Notes: generated from the sequence alone by a model not told the origin. A stretch of 64,000 bases of DNA from Chloroflexota bacterium (GCA_029561345.1 JAKQJC010000065.1:17753-81752); one strand, 5' to 3'; shown: positions 7,636 through 17,164, counted from the stretch's first letter. A program made the numbers and translations.

Positions 7636-10600
7636 GATGCTGCCTCCGCTTTGCCAACATTGTAGTATTTGGCTTCGGGATGGTGCACGATGATGGCCGC
7701 GGTGGCCTGTTCGGGCACAAGCTGGAAGGCGCTGGTCAGCGACATGCCCAGAGCGCTTTCCACCGGCAAAAGCTGGAACACCTTGGCATGGTCCGAAAGC
7801 TCAGGGATGGCCGGGTAGCCCCAGGAATAGCGCTTGCCCTGGTCTGCCGGCAGACCCAGCTCGCGGCGCACATGGCGGTGCAGATATTCCGCGGCAGCTT
7901 CGGCGGTTTGCACGGCCAGGCCGTGGGCAAAATAGGCTTCGGAATAACCGGCGGAATCCTGAAGCGCCTGCACATGCTGTGTGGCTGCCGCCCCCACCGT
8001 TACCACGTGGAAGCCGGCCACATCCATGCGCCCGGAATCGCGCGCGGCAAAATAATCAGCCAGGCACAAGGCCTCGCCGCCGCTCTGGCGGGGGAAGGTG
8101 AAACGCAGCAGTTCCTGCGGGTCGCCGGCGCCCAGGCTGCCCGGTTCGTAGATGATCAAATCATCGCCATCCGACTGCGCCGGCCAGTAACCATACACCC
8201 CCTGGGGTTTGAGCCAGCCGTCGCGCAGGGCTTCCTTGCGCATGCGCTCGAGGCGCGCTTCAAATTCGGCCTGCAGGGCTTCCCAGGCGTCGCCGTGGGT
8301 GTTCTTGGCCCCCCACGAAAGGCGGAAAAGTTCATTTTTCGAGAGACATTCAAAAACCGTTTCCAGCGGCATCTGGTGCACCACGCGCGGCCCCCAGCCC
8401 GGCACAGATGGGATCACCTCAGCCGGTTTCACCGCCGAGCGAACCTGGCTGCCAGCCGGGCGGGCGGGGCGGCTGCGCCCCAGCTCAAAGTCGGCGTCCT
8501 GGCGGGTCTGTTCCAGCAGAACCGGGCGTTTTTCAGCATCCTGCAGGGCATCCATGGTGGAAAGGCCCTCGAAGGCGTCCTTGCAGTAGAACACACCCGG
8601 ATCATAATAACTGCCGCCCTCGGTTTGCAAAATGCGCCGGCCAAAGCGCCTGTTGATGGCTGCGCCGCCGATCAGCACCGGGATCTTCAGTCCGCGCCGT
8701 TCCAGCTCGTTGACAATCAGCGGCATCTGCTTGCTGGTGCTCACCAGCAGGGCGCTCAGGCCAATGGCATCGGCCTGCAGTTCCACCGCCTTATCGATGA
8801 TGGCGGCGGCGGGAACCTGTTTACCCAGGTCCACCACCTCGTAACCGTTGTTGGAAAGGATGGTCTTGACCAGGTTTTTGCCAATATCATGCACATCCCC
8901 GTAAACGGTGGCCAGCACCACGCGCCCCTTGCTCAGGCCTTCCTTGCGCGAGAGATACTGCTCAAGGTGGGCCACGGCCTTCTTCATCACTTCAGCCGAT
9001 TGCAGCACAAAGGGCAGAATCAGCTCGCCGGAGCCGAATTTATCGCCAACTTCCTTCATGGCGGGCAGCAGCACGGTGTTCAACACCTCCACGGCGCGGC
9101 TTGCGCGGGCCTCGGCCTCGCAGCAGGACAGAATTTCGTCAATATCCGCGTCCACGCCTTCTTTGTAGCGGTGCACAATGCGCCAGCGCAGACGCGCTTC
9201 GGGTCCCAGTCCCTCCAGAGGGTCGGCTGCGGCGGCCTTGCTGCCGGGGGCGGCGTTCTGAAAATGTTCAATCAGGCGCGGCAGAGCGTCGGGGCGCCGG
9301 TTGAAGATCAAATCTTCGGCCAGGCCGCGCTCTGTCTCGCCAATTTCTGCGTAGGGGGTGATCTGCGCCGGGTTGACAATGGCCATATCCAGCCCGGCCT
9401 GCACAGCATGGTAGAGCATCACGCTGTTCAGCACGGCGCGCGCGGCCGGCGCCAGGCCAAACGAGAGATTGCTGACCCCCAGCGAGGTGAGCACGCCCGG
9501 CAGTCCGGCCTTGATGCGCCGGATGCCCTCGAGGGTTTCGACGGCCGAGCTGGCAAATTCCGGGTCGCCGGTGGCCAGGGTGAAGGTGAGCGCATCGAAC
9601 ACCAGGTCGCCGGGATGCAGGCCAAATTCCTTCACCGCCAGGTCATAAATGCGCTGTGCCACCGCCAGCTTGCGTTCGGCGGTGCGGGCCATGCCCTGTT
9701 CGTCAATGGTCAGGCAAATCACCGCGGCATTGTAGCGTCGGGCCAGGCCGAACACGCGCCGCGCCTTGTCGGGACCAGCCTCAAGGTGGGTGGAATTGAG
9801 CAGGCTGCGCCCGGGGGCGGTTTGCAGGGCGGTTTCCATCACATCGGGTTCGGTGGTGTCAATCACCACCGGCGCGCGCACCACTGAAGAAAGCGTTTTG
9901 ACCAGGCGGCGCATTAAATCGGCTTCATCGGGCCGCTCGGTGACCGCGGTGGAAAGGTCGAGGCCGTGGGCGCCGCTGTTCACCTGCTGGCGGGCCAGCG
10001 AAAGCATGCTTTCGAAATCTTCGGCCAGCAGCAGCTGCTTGAACTTGAGGCTGCCCTGGGCGTTAAGCCGCTCGCCGATGAGGAAGGGGCGCGGCTCCTG
10101 CTGCATGGCCACGGCTGAAATGCCCGAAGCCAGGCGCGGGGCAAAATGCACGGGCCGCCGGGGGGCAGGGCGGCCGCCCACCTTCTCCACCAGGCGTTTC
10201 AAATGCGCCGGGGTGGTGCCGCAGCAGCCGCCCACCACGCCCACGCCAAATTTTTCCACATATTCGGCCAGGGTCGCGGCAAAGGGTTCGGGCTCCAGCG
10301 GATAAACCGCCTGGCCGTCCACGTTCAGCGGCAGGCCGGCGTTGGGAATGCATGATACGGGCAGGGGGCTCTGCTCGCCCAAAAAACGCAGCGGTTCGCG
10401 CATGTAATCGGGGCCGGTGGAGCAGTTCAGGCCAATGACCTGGACGTTCAGACCCTGCAAAATGGCCAGCACCGCCGAAATATCCGTTCCCAGCAGCATG
10501 CGCCCGCTGGTATCCAGGGTCACCTGGGCCTGAATGGGCACGCGGAAACCCGCTTTGACGAAGGCGCGTTCAATACCGAAGATGGCAGCTTTCACCTCAA

Positions 10601-11129
10601 GAATATCCTGCGAGGTTTCCACCAGCAGCAAATCCACCCCGCCTTCCAGCAGACCGCCGGCCTGCTCTTCGAAGATATCGGCCAGCTCGAGGAAAGTGAT
10701 GTTGGAAAGTTCAGGGTCGTTGGCCGAGGGCAGCTTGCCGGTGGGGCCAATCGAACCGGCCACAAATCGCGGCTGCGCCGGGGTGCTGAAGGCATCGGCA
10801 GCCTTGCGGGCCAGGCGGGCCGCGGCGCGGTTGATCTCAAGAGTCTGATCCTGCAGGCCGTATTCGCCCAGGGTCATGCGGTTGGCACGGAAGGTGCAGG
10901 TTTCCACCACATCCACCCCGGCTTCCAGAAAGGAGCGATGCACGGCTTCCACCGCCTGGGGATAGGTGAGCACCAGGTAGTCGTTGCAGCCGTTGGTGCG
11001 CTCTCCGCCAAAATGCGCCGCATTGAGCTGCATTTTCTGGAGGCTGGTGCCCATGGCGCCGTCAAACACCATCACGCGCTGCGCCACGGCGTTGAGATAT
11101 TGTTGCTTGAATTCCAGATGTTCTTCCAT
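7632..11129 (-). CDS. metH: Cobalamin-dependent methionine synthase
   Basis: Transfers a methyl group from methyl-THF to homocysteine by way of cobalamin. 1165 residues, close to the usual full length. Domains in order: homocysteine-binding barrel (1-330) with DGAMGTSLQ, GLNCSTGPD and GGCCGTTP zinc cysteines; pterin-binding barrel (about 355-620, starting IGERLNAQGS); B12 cap and B12-binding domain (about 640-880) with the DxHxxG motif YGDVHDIGKN; and the SAM-binding reactivation domain (about 900-1165) with RYSWGYP. All four modules are present, so it should be self-reactivating. The start at 11129 is chosen because GGAGG lies six bases upstream; an in-frame ATG lies just before the ribosome site. 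It is first in a SAM-riboswitch-controlled operon. Confidence 0.97.
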   Translation of the reverse strand: MEEHLEFKQQYLNAVAQRVMVFDGAMGTSLQKMQLNAAHFGGERTNGCNDYLVLTYPQAVEAVHRSFLEAGVDVVETCTFRANRMTLGEYGLQDQTLEINRAAARLARKAADAFSTPAQPRFVAGSIGPTGKLPSANDPELSNITFLELADIFEEQAGGLLEGGVDLLLVETSQDILEVKAAIFGIERAFVKAGFRVPIQAQVTLDTSGRMLLGTDISAVLAILQGLNVQVIGLNCSTGPDYMREPLRFLGEQSPLPVSCIPNAGLPLNVDGQAVYPLEPEPFAATLAEYVEKFGVGVVGGCCGTTPAHLKRLVEKVGGRPAPRRPVHFAPRLASGISAVAMQQEPRPFLIGERLNAQGSLKFKQLLLAEDFESMLSLARQQVNSGAHGLDLSTAVTERPDEADLMRRLVKTLSSVVRAPVVIDTTEPDVMETALQTAPGRSLLNSTHLEAGPDKARRVFGLARRYNAAVICLTIDEQGMARTAERKLAVAQRIYDLAVKEFGLHPGDLVFDALTFTLATGDPEFASSAVETLEGIRRIKAGLPGVLTSLGVSNLSFGLAPAARAVLNSVMLYHAVQAGLDMAIVNPAQITPYAEIGETERGLAEDLIFNRRPDALPRLIEHFQNAAPGSKAAAADPLEGLGPEARLRWRIVHRYKEGVDADIDEILSCCEAEARASRAVEVLNTVLLPAMKEVGDKFGSGELILPFVLQSAEVMKKAVAHLEQYLSRKEGLSKGRVVLATVYGDVHDIGKNLVKTILSNNGYEVVDLGKQVPAAAIIDKAVELQADAIGLSALLVSTSKQMPLIVNELERRGLKIPVLIGGAAINRRFGRRILQTEGGSYYDPGVFYCKDAFEGLSTMDALQDAEKRPVLLEQTRQDADFELGRSRPARPAGSQVRSAVKPAEVIPSVPGWGPRVVHQMPLETVFECLSKNELFRLSWGAKNTHGDAWEALQAEFEARLERMRKEALRDGWLKPQGVYGYWPAQSDGDDLIIYEPGSLGAGDPQELLRFTFPRQSGGEALCLADYFAARDSGRMDVAGFHVVTVGAAATQHVQALQDSAGYSEAYFAHGLAVQTAEAAAEYLHRHVRRELGLPADQGKRYSWGYPAIPELSDHAKVFQLLPVESALGMSLTSAFQLVPEQATAAIIVHHPEAKYYNVGKAEAAS

Positions 11130-11176
11130 AACAGCCTCCATAATAAAATTTAATCGGTTTGCGCTCAAACCAGGGT

Positions 11177-11208
11177 AATAAAACAGCCTCTCTGGATAGA
11201 GAGGCTGC
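11177..11208 (-). terminator. Riboswitch expression-platform terminator
   Basis: On the minus strand CAGCCTCTCT (complement of 11198-11207) pairs with AGAGAGGCTG (complement of 11184-11193), followed by TTTTATT. The stem is 10 bp and perfect. It lies between the SAM aptamer and metH, as expected for a transcriptional OFF switch. Confidence 0.85.
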
Positions 11209-11230
11209 TTGAAAGCGGGTGTAGGGGGGC

Positions 11231-11343
<113 letters not shown>

Positions 11344-11364
11344 CGATCATCAATTGTTGGCCCA

Positions 11365-11393
11365 AGTTTACCATAATCGCCGTGCTTCGTCAA
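11365..11393 (-). promoter_or_regulatory. Promoter of the metH operon
   Basis: On the minus strand TTGACG (11388-11393), a 17-base spacer and TAAACT (11365-11370). It sits about 20 bases before the riboswitch. Confidence 0.7.
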
Positions 11394-11538
11394 ATGTCTG
11401 GATCACCCCGCCGGGCAAAAACTGGCTGAAATGCCCTTTTGGGCGTACAATCAATGGGTCTCTGTGCTTCCAGAAAAATTGAACCCACCCGGCCGGCAGT
11501 TCGCAGGCCGCCGCAGCTTTTTCTTGAAGGAAAATCCA

Positions 11539-12420
11539 ATGAAAACCCATTTACGTTTCATTTTTACCACCATCCTGACCCTGACCGTCATTTTAACAAC
11601 AGGCTGCCAGGCTCCGACCCCGCAGGTCACCCCCATACCGCTGATTTCAAACACCGCGCCGGCAGCGCCCGCCCAGACCCCCGCCCCGCAGGCGGTCTCC
11701 GCCCTTCCCGCCAGCTTCGACTTTGCCCCCTACTTTGAAGGTTATGATGGCGCCTTTGTGATTTACAGCCTGAAAACCGGAGAAACCCTCCGCTACCGGC
11801 CCGAGCAGTGCGCCAAAGGCTTTTTACCCGCCTCCACTTTCAAGATTTTGAATTCCCTCATCAGCCTCGAAACCGGCGTCATTGCCGATGAAAACACGGT
11901 GATTCCCTGGGACGGCCAGAAACGCGCGGTGGAGGCCTGGAACCAGGACCTCACCATGCGCAGCGCCATCCAGGTTTCGGCGGTCTGGTTTTACCAGGAG
12001 CTGGCCCGCCGCGTGGGCGCTGAACGCATGCAGGACTATCTCAACCGCGTGCCGTACGGCAACAGCGATATCTCCGGCCAGATCGATTCCTTCTGGCTGA
12101 ACGGCGGGCTGCGCATTTCAGCCGATGAGCAAATCATCTTTCTCAACCGCCTTTACCTGAACAACCTGCCTTTCTCGCAGCGCAGCCTTGATATTGTAAA
12201 AGATATCCTGATCCTCGAAAAAACGGATTCGTACATTCTTTCGGGCAAAACCGGCTCGGCAGTGACCGAATCGCCGGTGGGCTGGTTTGTGGGCTATGTG
12301 GAAAAGGGTGACGATGTGCTGTTCTTTGCTGCCAATGTGACCGGCAAGCCGGATGCCGCCGCCCCTGTTGCCAAAGCTGCCGTTTTGAAGATTCTCAAAG
12401 ATTTGGGTGTGCTGCCGTAA
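11539..12420 (+). CDS. Class D beta-lactamase-like lipoprotein
   Basis: A 293-residue secreted protein. Residues 1-22 form a signal peptide with lipobox LTTGC, then a Pro/Ala/Thr linker to about residue 60. The rest matches class D (OXA-type) serine beta-lactamases or the related BlaR/MecR sensor domains: S99-T-F-K102 carrying the catalytic serine and the lysine that becomes carbamylated; S147-A-V149; Y173-G-N175; W186-L in the omega-loop region; and K237-T-G239. All motifs occur in the right order and spacing. It could hydrolyse beta-lactams or only bind them; no transmembrane zinc-protease sensor partner is adjacent. It has a GAAGGA ribosome site and stands alone. Confidence 0.9.
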   Translation: MKTHLRFIFTTILTLTVILTTGCQAPTPQVTPIPLISNTAPAAPAQTPAPQAVSALPASFDFAPYFEGYDGAFVIYSLKTGETLRYRPEQCAKGFLPASTFKILNSLISLETGVIADENTVIPWDGQKRAVEAWNQDLTMRSAIQVSAVWFYQELARRVGAERMQDYLNRVPYGNSDISGQIDSFWLNGGLRISADEQIIFLNRLYLNNLPFSQRSLDIVKDILILEKTDSYILSGKTGSAVTESPVGWFVGYVEKGDDVLFFAANVTGKPDAAAPVAKAAVLKILKDLGVLP

Positions 12421-12449
12421 ACGCTCTGGCGTGGGAAGAGAATGGAAAG

Positions 12450-14213
12450 CTAGCCCTGGCCGTATTTCTTGCGGGCGAAGGCGCGGGCAAAGGCCACCAG
12501 CTCAGACATATCTTCCACTGAGTAGGTGTCCCAGCCAATTTCGCGGGAGCGCTTCATCTCCGGGTACTCCAGCCAGCCGGCGAACACTTCGAGCACCATG
12601 GTGCCGCCCCCGCCGGCTGCCTCCAGCGCCATTTCCGCCACCGTCCAGCCGCTGTTGCCCAGCTCGTCCTTATCGTACATGGTGGTCACGCCGCTGTCAG
12701 AAATAACCAGGATATGGGTGGGGCGGTTGCGCGGCCTGTCGCCCAGGTAGGTATCGCGCAGCATGTGAATGGGAAAGGCCGTGCCCCCGCCCAGGTAGCC
12801 GGTGAGGATGCGCAGAATAGCGTCTTCATCGCGCACAAAGCCCGGGGTGGTCTGAAATTCGCGGGCGCCGCTCCACAGGGTGGCCTGCACGCGCGCGCCG
12901 GAACGCAGGGCTGAAATGGCAATGATGGCCCCGGCCAGCGCCGGATAAGAGATGTTCTGCTGCGGGTTGGGCATGGAGCCCGAGCAGTCCACATACAGGT
13001 CCAGGTCGAGGGGCTGGCGGGCCGGCTGCCCGCCTTCGGCGACGCCCCAGGTGCGCTGCAGGGTGGTGACGCCGGGGATGATATGCGGGCTGTATGTGAC
13101 GCTTTCCACCCAATCCACCGCCTCCACCGGCGAACCGATATCCCAGGGTTCCAGCCCTTCGGGCAGGGGATCGGTGGTTTCGGGCATCACGCGGGTTGGA
13201 AAAGGCACCAGGTAAGGCGCGGCGCGCTCGCGGTAATAGCGCACAGCGATATCGTGGTCGGTGAGTTTCAGCCCCAGGCTTTTCAAAATGGCGCCGTACT
13301 CGAAAGGCTCACGGTATTGCCCCTGGCTTTTTTCGGCGGGGGTGTCTTTGGGGCGGGCTTTTTCTTTGCCTTCGCCTTCCGTGTCGTCCTCCATCTCCAC
13401 CCCTGAAAGCTCGGGGTCGAGGGCGGGGTGGATGGCGCCGGTGATTTCGTCGCCCTCAATTTCGGTCAGGCCGATGGGCATGCCGCCGGCGCCGGCATGC
13501 TGCGTATCGCGCCAGCCTTTCAGCCCGGAAAGAGTCTTCACCTGCTGCTGTTCCATCAGGTAGGGCAGACAGAGAACGGCAAACCGCCCGGCGCCGTCGA
13601 GCCAACTGCGGGCGTAGCTGCGGATGAGGCGTGCCCCCAGGTAGGCGTCGCTATCCATGCGTTCATCTATGGGCCCGGCGGCCAGCTGCCCGCGCGGCAG
13701 CTTCCAGAGAATTTCAAGAATGCGCATGAACAGCAGCCACAGCCCGTCCAGTTTGGCATCCTCGTTCAATTTCTGGTAGATGGCGTCCATGCGCAGGGGG
13801 TTTCCGGCGCTCTGGCGCTGCAGCCGGTCGTTGATCAGCAGGTCGGCGTAAATGTTGGCCAGGGCGTCGGCATGTTCTTCCCGCCCATACAGGGCGCGGC
13901 GCATGCGGGCAATCAGGCGGCCCTGGTCGGTCAGGTCGGCCGGGCAGTAAATGTGATGGCCAATTTCGTGAGCCAGAATTTCGAGAGGGAAATCATCCAG
14001 TCCACGTCTGTGCACCTCCTGCAGGTCAATCACCACGGTCTGGTCGGCCAGGCGGATCATGGCAAAGCTGGCTGAAAGGCCTTCCGCTTCGGCCTGGGCA
14101 TGGGTGACGCAGAGGGCTGGCAGACGCAGGCGCGTGTAGCGGCTCCACAATGCCAGGGCATTTTCCCATTCGGCCGCCCAGGCGATTTTTAAGGCTTCGG
14201 CAGCTTTGCTCAC
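12450..14213 (-). CDS. Putative metallopeptidase-VWA protein (DUF2201-like), third gene of a MoxR operon
   Basis: A 587-residue cytoplasmic protein. Around residues 84-90 it carries HEIGHH, an HExxH zinc-metallopeptidase motif. The C-terminal third is a von Willebrand A domain: DLYVDCSGS near 409 is the DxSxS MIDAS metal site, GGGTAF near 475 and ILVISDSG near 505 complete it. The middle holds an acidic, low-complexity stretch (around 260-290). Metallopeptidase plus VWA is the layout of DUF2201 proteins, which usually neighbour MoxR ATPases. The GTG start follows the middle gene by three bases. A likely role, by analogy with MoxR/VWA pairs, is ATP-driven remodelling or metal insertion on an unknown target. 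Confidence 0.85.
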   Translation of the reverse strand: MSKAAEALKIAWAAEWENALALWSRYTRLRLPALCVTHAQAEAEGLSASFAMIRLADQTVVIDLQEVHRRGLDDFPLEILAHEIGHHIYCPADLTDQGRLIARMRRALYGREEHADALANIYADLLINDRLQRQSAGNPLRMDAIYQKLNEDAKLDGLWLLFMRILEILWKLPRGQLAAGPIDERMDSDAYLGARLIRSYARSWLDGAGRFAVLCLPYLMEQQQVKTLSGLKGWRDTQHAGAGGMPIGLTEIEGDEITGAIHPALDPELSGVEMEDDTEGEGKEKARPKDTPAEKSQGQYREPFEYGAILKSLGLKLTDHDIAVRYYRERAAPYLVPFPTRVMPETTDPLPEGLEPWDIGSPVEAVDWVESVTYSPHIIPGVTTLQRTWGVAEGGQPARQPLDLDLYVDCSGSMPNPQQNISYPALAGAIIAISALRSGARVQATLWSGAREFQTTPGFVRDEDAILRILTGYLGGGTAFPIHMLRDTYLGDRPRNRPTHILVISDSGVTTMYDKDELGNSGWTVAEMALEAAGGGGTMVLEVFAGWLEYPEMKRSREIGWDTYSVEDMSELVAFARAFARKKYGQG

Positions 14214-14216
14214 AGT

Positions 14217-15227
14217 TTACCTTTTAACTGCCACCACCCACAGGGCATGGGAAAGGGGCGAGGCCGCCACCAGGGTGTGTTCGCTGGCTGCCCATGAGCT
14301 GGCGGCGTTCAATTCGGGGAGGGGCAGGCTCTGGTTTTGCCAGGTGATGACGCCGTTCTTCAGGACCGGGCCGGCCTGCGCTGCGGCAGGGTGCGCCGGG
14401 GCGGCTTCAGCCGGGGGCAGCCGGCGCAGCACCGCGCCGTAAATATCGGCAAAGAGCGCCCATTTTTCTTCGCGTTCCTGCACCTGAAAGAAACCATCAC
14501 CCGCCACCACGCGCGGCGGGGTGAGAAATTCCCCACCAAAGCCGCGGAAGGCTCCCACGCGGCGTTCCATTTTCAACGCCGGGGCCGGCAGCGGCGGAGC
14601 CGCCGGATCCCACCAGGGGTCATTTCGCAGGCGCAGCAGGGCCGCCTTCAGATCCACGTGTTGCGGCAGCACCAGCAGGCTGCGGGCCAGGCCGGGCTGA
14701 AGCTGTTCGCAGGCCTTCAGGGCGCTGCTGCGGTAATGGGCCATGCCGGCCTGCCAGGCCATCACCTGGCCGGCGCGCAGCAGTTCATCCGGGCTGGCGC
14801 AGTAGGGAGCGGCGGCGCGCAGGCGCATCATCCAATCGTCGGGGCGGGTGCCTTCCACCTGCGCCAGGTTGTACAGTGCGTTGGTGATGGCGCCTGCCAG
14901 GCGGCGCGGATCGGTCAGGATGAAGCGCCCCAGCTCAGGCAGCAGGCTCTGCCAGCCGCGCATCACCGCTGGATAGCGCGGGTCGGGGCCCAGCAGCGAG
15001 CGGCAGGTGAGTTCCAGCGTCAGGTCGTAAAGCGGTTCCACCACCTGGGCGGCCGCGGCGCGGTCAGCGGCTTCAAGGGCCGCCATCAGCGGGGTCAGCA
15101 CCTCTTCAAGCACAGCCTTGAAGGCCGCGCCTTTCAATTCGGGGTGGGTGTGGCGCGCCTCCAGAAATTTCTGGTTGAAGCGGCCGCGCTCTGAGGCCAG
15201 CACCTGGTGCAGAACACTGCTGCTCAC
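14217..15227 (-). CDS. Unknown middle protein of the MoxR-VWA operon
   Basis: A 336-residue protein with no signal peptide or membrane segment and no family I recognise. The first 210 residues are helical and rich in Ala/Leu/Arg. From about 225 the text changes to beta-like, glycine-containing sequence (FRGFGGEFLTPP, then VAGDGFFQVQEREEKW). The GTG start overlaps the stop of the ATPase gene by four bases and the stop lies three bases before the VWA gene, so it is fixed between the two partners. In described MoxR-VWA systems a third, often beta-propeller, protein (the bpX families) occupies this place; membership here is only a hypothesis. Confidence 0.75.
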   Translation of the reverse strand: MSSSVLHQVLASERGRFNQKFLEARHTHPELKGAAFKAVLEEVLTPLMAALEAADRAAAAQVVEPLYDLTLELTCRSLLGPDPRYPAVMRGWQSLLPELGRFILTDPRRLAGAITNALYNLAQVEGTRPDDWMMRLRAAAPYCASPDELLRAGQVMAWQAGMAHYRSSALKACEQLQPGLARSLLVLPQHVDLKAALLRLRNDPWWDPAAPPLPAPALKMERRVGAFRGFGGEFLTPPRVVAGDGFFQVQEREEKWALFADIYGAVLRRLPPAEAAPAHPAAAQAGPVLKNGVITWQNQSLPLPELNAASSWAASEHTLVAASPLSHALWVVAVKR

Positions 15228-16819
15228 GGCCTGCTCCCGCTGGTTTGCAGCCAGGCCAGGTAATTGGTGTAGCGCTGGTGCAGGTATTTAAGCTTGAGGA
15301 TATCTTCGGCCAGGCTGCCGTAGAGTTTGCGTCCCTTGCTCCATTCGCCCAGCAGGCGTTCGATTTTCACCAGGCGGGCGCGCACGGCGGCTTCGTTCAG
15401 CCCGCTGAGGCCCAGGGCAAATTCGCTTTCCAGCTCTGTCAGCGGATCGGCGTTATCCATATCCAGGCGGTCATATTCGGCGCAGGCCAGGTCAAACAGG
15501 CGGCGGATCCAGCCGATGCGGTCAATGCGGTAAAGGCCCTGTCCGGGGGCTTCGAAGAATGGCGCATCGGGGTCGGGGGTCAGCTTGTCGTGCAGCACAA
15601 AGGGGATGATCTGACGCAGGTCTTCGAGGCTGACGCTGCCGTTGCCGCGGAAATAGGCCAGGGCCTTGGCAAAAACCATCACGGTCATCAGCGAGCGCAC
15701 CGAGAGGCCGTTTTGCGTCTGCACGCCAATATCCTTGAGGCGGTCGCGCCCGCTTTCACCGGCGGTCACCTGGTGATAGGGCTGGCCGGAGAGCTTGAGG
15801 GTATCTTTGGATTGGTATTCCATCAGCTCGGCAGCCGGTTCGCAGAATTCAAACTGCGCGGCAAAGAATTCCAGGCGGCGGCGCACCGCCACGGGCAGTT
15901 CAAGGGTCAGAATTTCGCGGTTCAGGCGTTCCAGCTCGGCCACGGTGAAGATGATGTGCGCCGGCACCACCTCTTCGGGGCGCACGCCGGTTTCAATGCG
16001 TTCCAGCAGGTCGTTGAGGAAGCGGGTGTTGAAGGGCAGGGCCTTGACTACAATGTCGATGCGGTCGCGCAGGGCTTCAATGACCGGGTAGGTGCCGCCG
16101 CCGGCGTCGTCGTTGGCGGTCAGGTACCAGGCAGCTTCCGGGCATTCGTAGACATGGTCAAGAATTTCAGCGTAATTATCGCCCATGACGGTCAGTAGGG
16201 CCGACTGGGTGCGGGTGGGAATGCGGTTGTATTCGTCGATGATTTTGACGCGCATGCCCAGCCATTTGCGCCACGAAATGCGGATATCTTCCATCTTCTG
16301 GGCGTTCACCAGGTCTGCCGGAAGGGGGTTGCCCAGCAGGTCTGAGATGGTCATTTGGGGCTGGCCGTGCTGCATGCCGCGGCGCACCTCTTTGAGCGAA
16401 TAACCGGCCAGCAGGCCCATGAGGACGGCGCTGGAGGTTTTGCCGCGCCCGGGACCGCCCACCAGCAGGCAGCGCCGCCGCACGGCAAAGTTCAGCAGAG
16501 GCATCAGCACAAAGCTCGAATAGCTTTGCGCAGAGGGCAGGCGCACCTGGGTTTTGCTGTCGCCAAAGGTGAAGCTGGCAAAAGGCCCGTTGTGATACTC
16601 GATATCATAGTGCGGGCTGATGACGGCATGGTTAACGATCCAGAAATAGGCCTGGCGCAGCTTTTCATCGAGGGCGGTTTCATCTTCGGGGCGGGTTTCC
16701 ACGTTGGCCACCGGCCCTTCGTAAAGGCTGGCAACATCAAAATCCACCCGGTTCTGCTGGCGCAGCGGGTTGGTGGGGCTGGCCGAGATGTGCTGGTAGG
16801 GAATTTTATCGGGGGTCAT
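15224..16819 (-). CDS. MoxR-family AAA+ ATPase, first gene of a three-gene operon
   Basis: A 531-residue AAA+ ATPase. Walker A GGPGRGKTSS lies near residues 120-130. Walker B is IIDEYNRIP near 190-198, the DExNR form typical of MoxR enzymes. Sensor 1 WYLTANDD near 225 is followed by ALRDRID, holding the likely arginine finger. It is longer than a typical MoxR (about 320-350), with an N-terminal extension of about 100 residues and a C-terminal helical region. The start at 16819 has an AGGAG site. MoxR ATPases act as chaperones for VWA partners; the VWA protein is the third gene of this operon. Confidence 0.9.
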   Translation of the reverse strand: MTPDKIPYQHISASPTNPLRQQNRVDFDVASLYEGPVANVETRPEDETALDEKLRQAYFWIVNHAVISPHYDIEYHNGPFASFTFGDSKTQVRLPSAQSYSSFVLMPLLNFAVRRRCLLVGGPGRGKTSSAVLMGLLAGYSLKEVRRGMQHGQPQMTISDLLGNPLPADLVNAQKMEDIRISWRKWLGMRVKIIDEYNRIPTRTQSALLTVMGDNYAEILDHVYECPEAAWYLTANDDAGGGTYPVIEALRDRIDIVVKALPFNTRFLNDLLERIETGVRPEEVVPAHIIFTVAELERLNREILTLELPVAVRRRLEFFAAQFEFCEPAAELMEYQSKDTLKLSGQPYHQVTAGESGRDRLKDIGVQTQNGLSVRSLMTVMVFAKALAYFRGNGSVSLEDLRQIIPFVLHDKLTPDPDAPFFEAPGQGLYRIDRIGWIRRLFDLACAEYDRLDMDNADPLTELESEFALGLSGLNEAAVRARLVKIERLLGEWSKGRKLYGSLAEDILKLKYLHQRYTNYLAWLQTSGSRP

Positions 16820-17037
16820 GCTTCTCCTTTGACCGGATGGCTTTGGGGGCAAAGAACGCCAAGAAACAGCCAAAGAGATTGACCGCTTCTTCTCTGCTTC
16901 TTTTTCTTCCTTCGCGTTCTTAGCGGTTTAAAAAATGACGTGACTGAGCAGAGCCTTTTCTCGCTGCGGCAGTTACCCTAATTTTACATCCATATCGCGT
17001 TTTGTGGAAAATTGCCTGAGTGGGGCGGGCTGATGGG

Positions 17038-17066
17038 TTGGCATCTTCGGCCCGTCTCTATATAAT
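17038..17066 (+). promoter_or_regulatory. Distal promoter of the DHOD-like gene
   Basis: TTGGCA (17038-17043), a 17-base spacer and TATAAT (17061-17066). It would give a leader of about 175 bases. Confidence 0.65.
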
Positions 17067-17155
17067 AAGAGAGGCACGCTCCGCATTTTCTGTAGATGAT
17101 GTTGGGCTGCGGTTCAAAAATTCGGATAAATTTTATCGCAATTCTAACAATTGCG

Positions 17156-17164
17156 TGCTATACT
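17156..17164 (+). promoter_or_regulatory. Proximal extended -10 promoter of the DHOD-like gene
   Basis: TGCTATACT, an extended -10 (TGn plus TATACT) without a good -35, about 84 bases before the start codon. Confidence 0.45.

Noticed and set aside
7680..9887. A 735-codon open frame opposite metH
   Set aside because: It is antisense to a certain gene, has His/Gly/Gln-rich meaningless composition and no ribosome site; such long antisense frames follow from GC-rich codon use.
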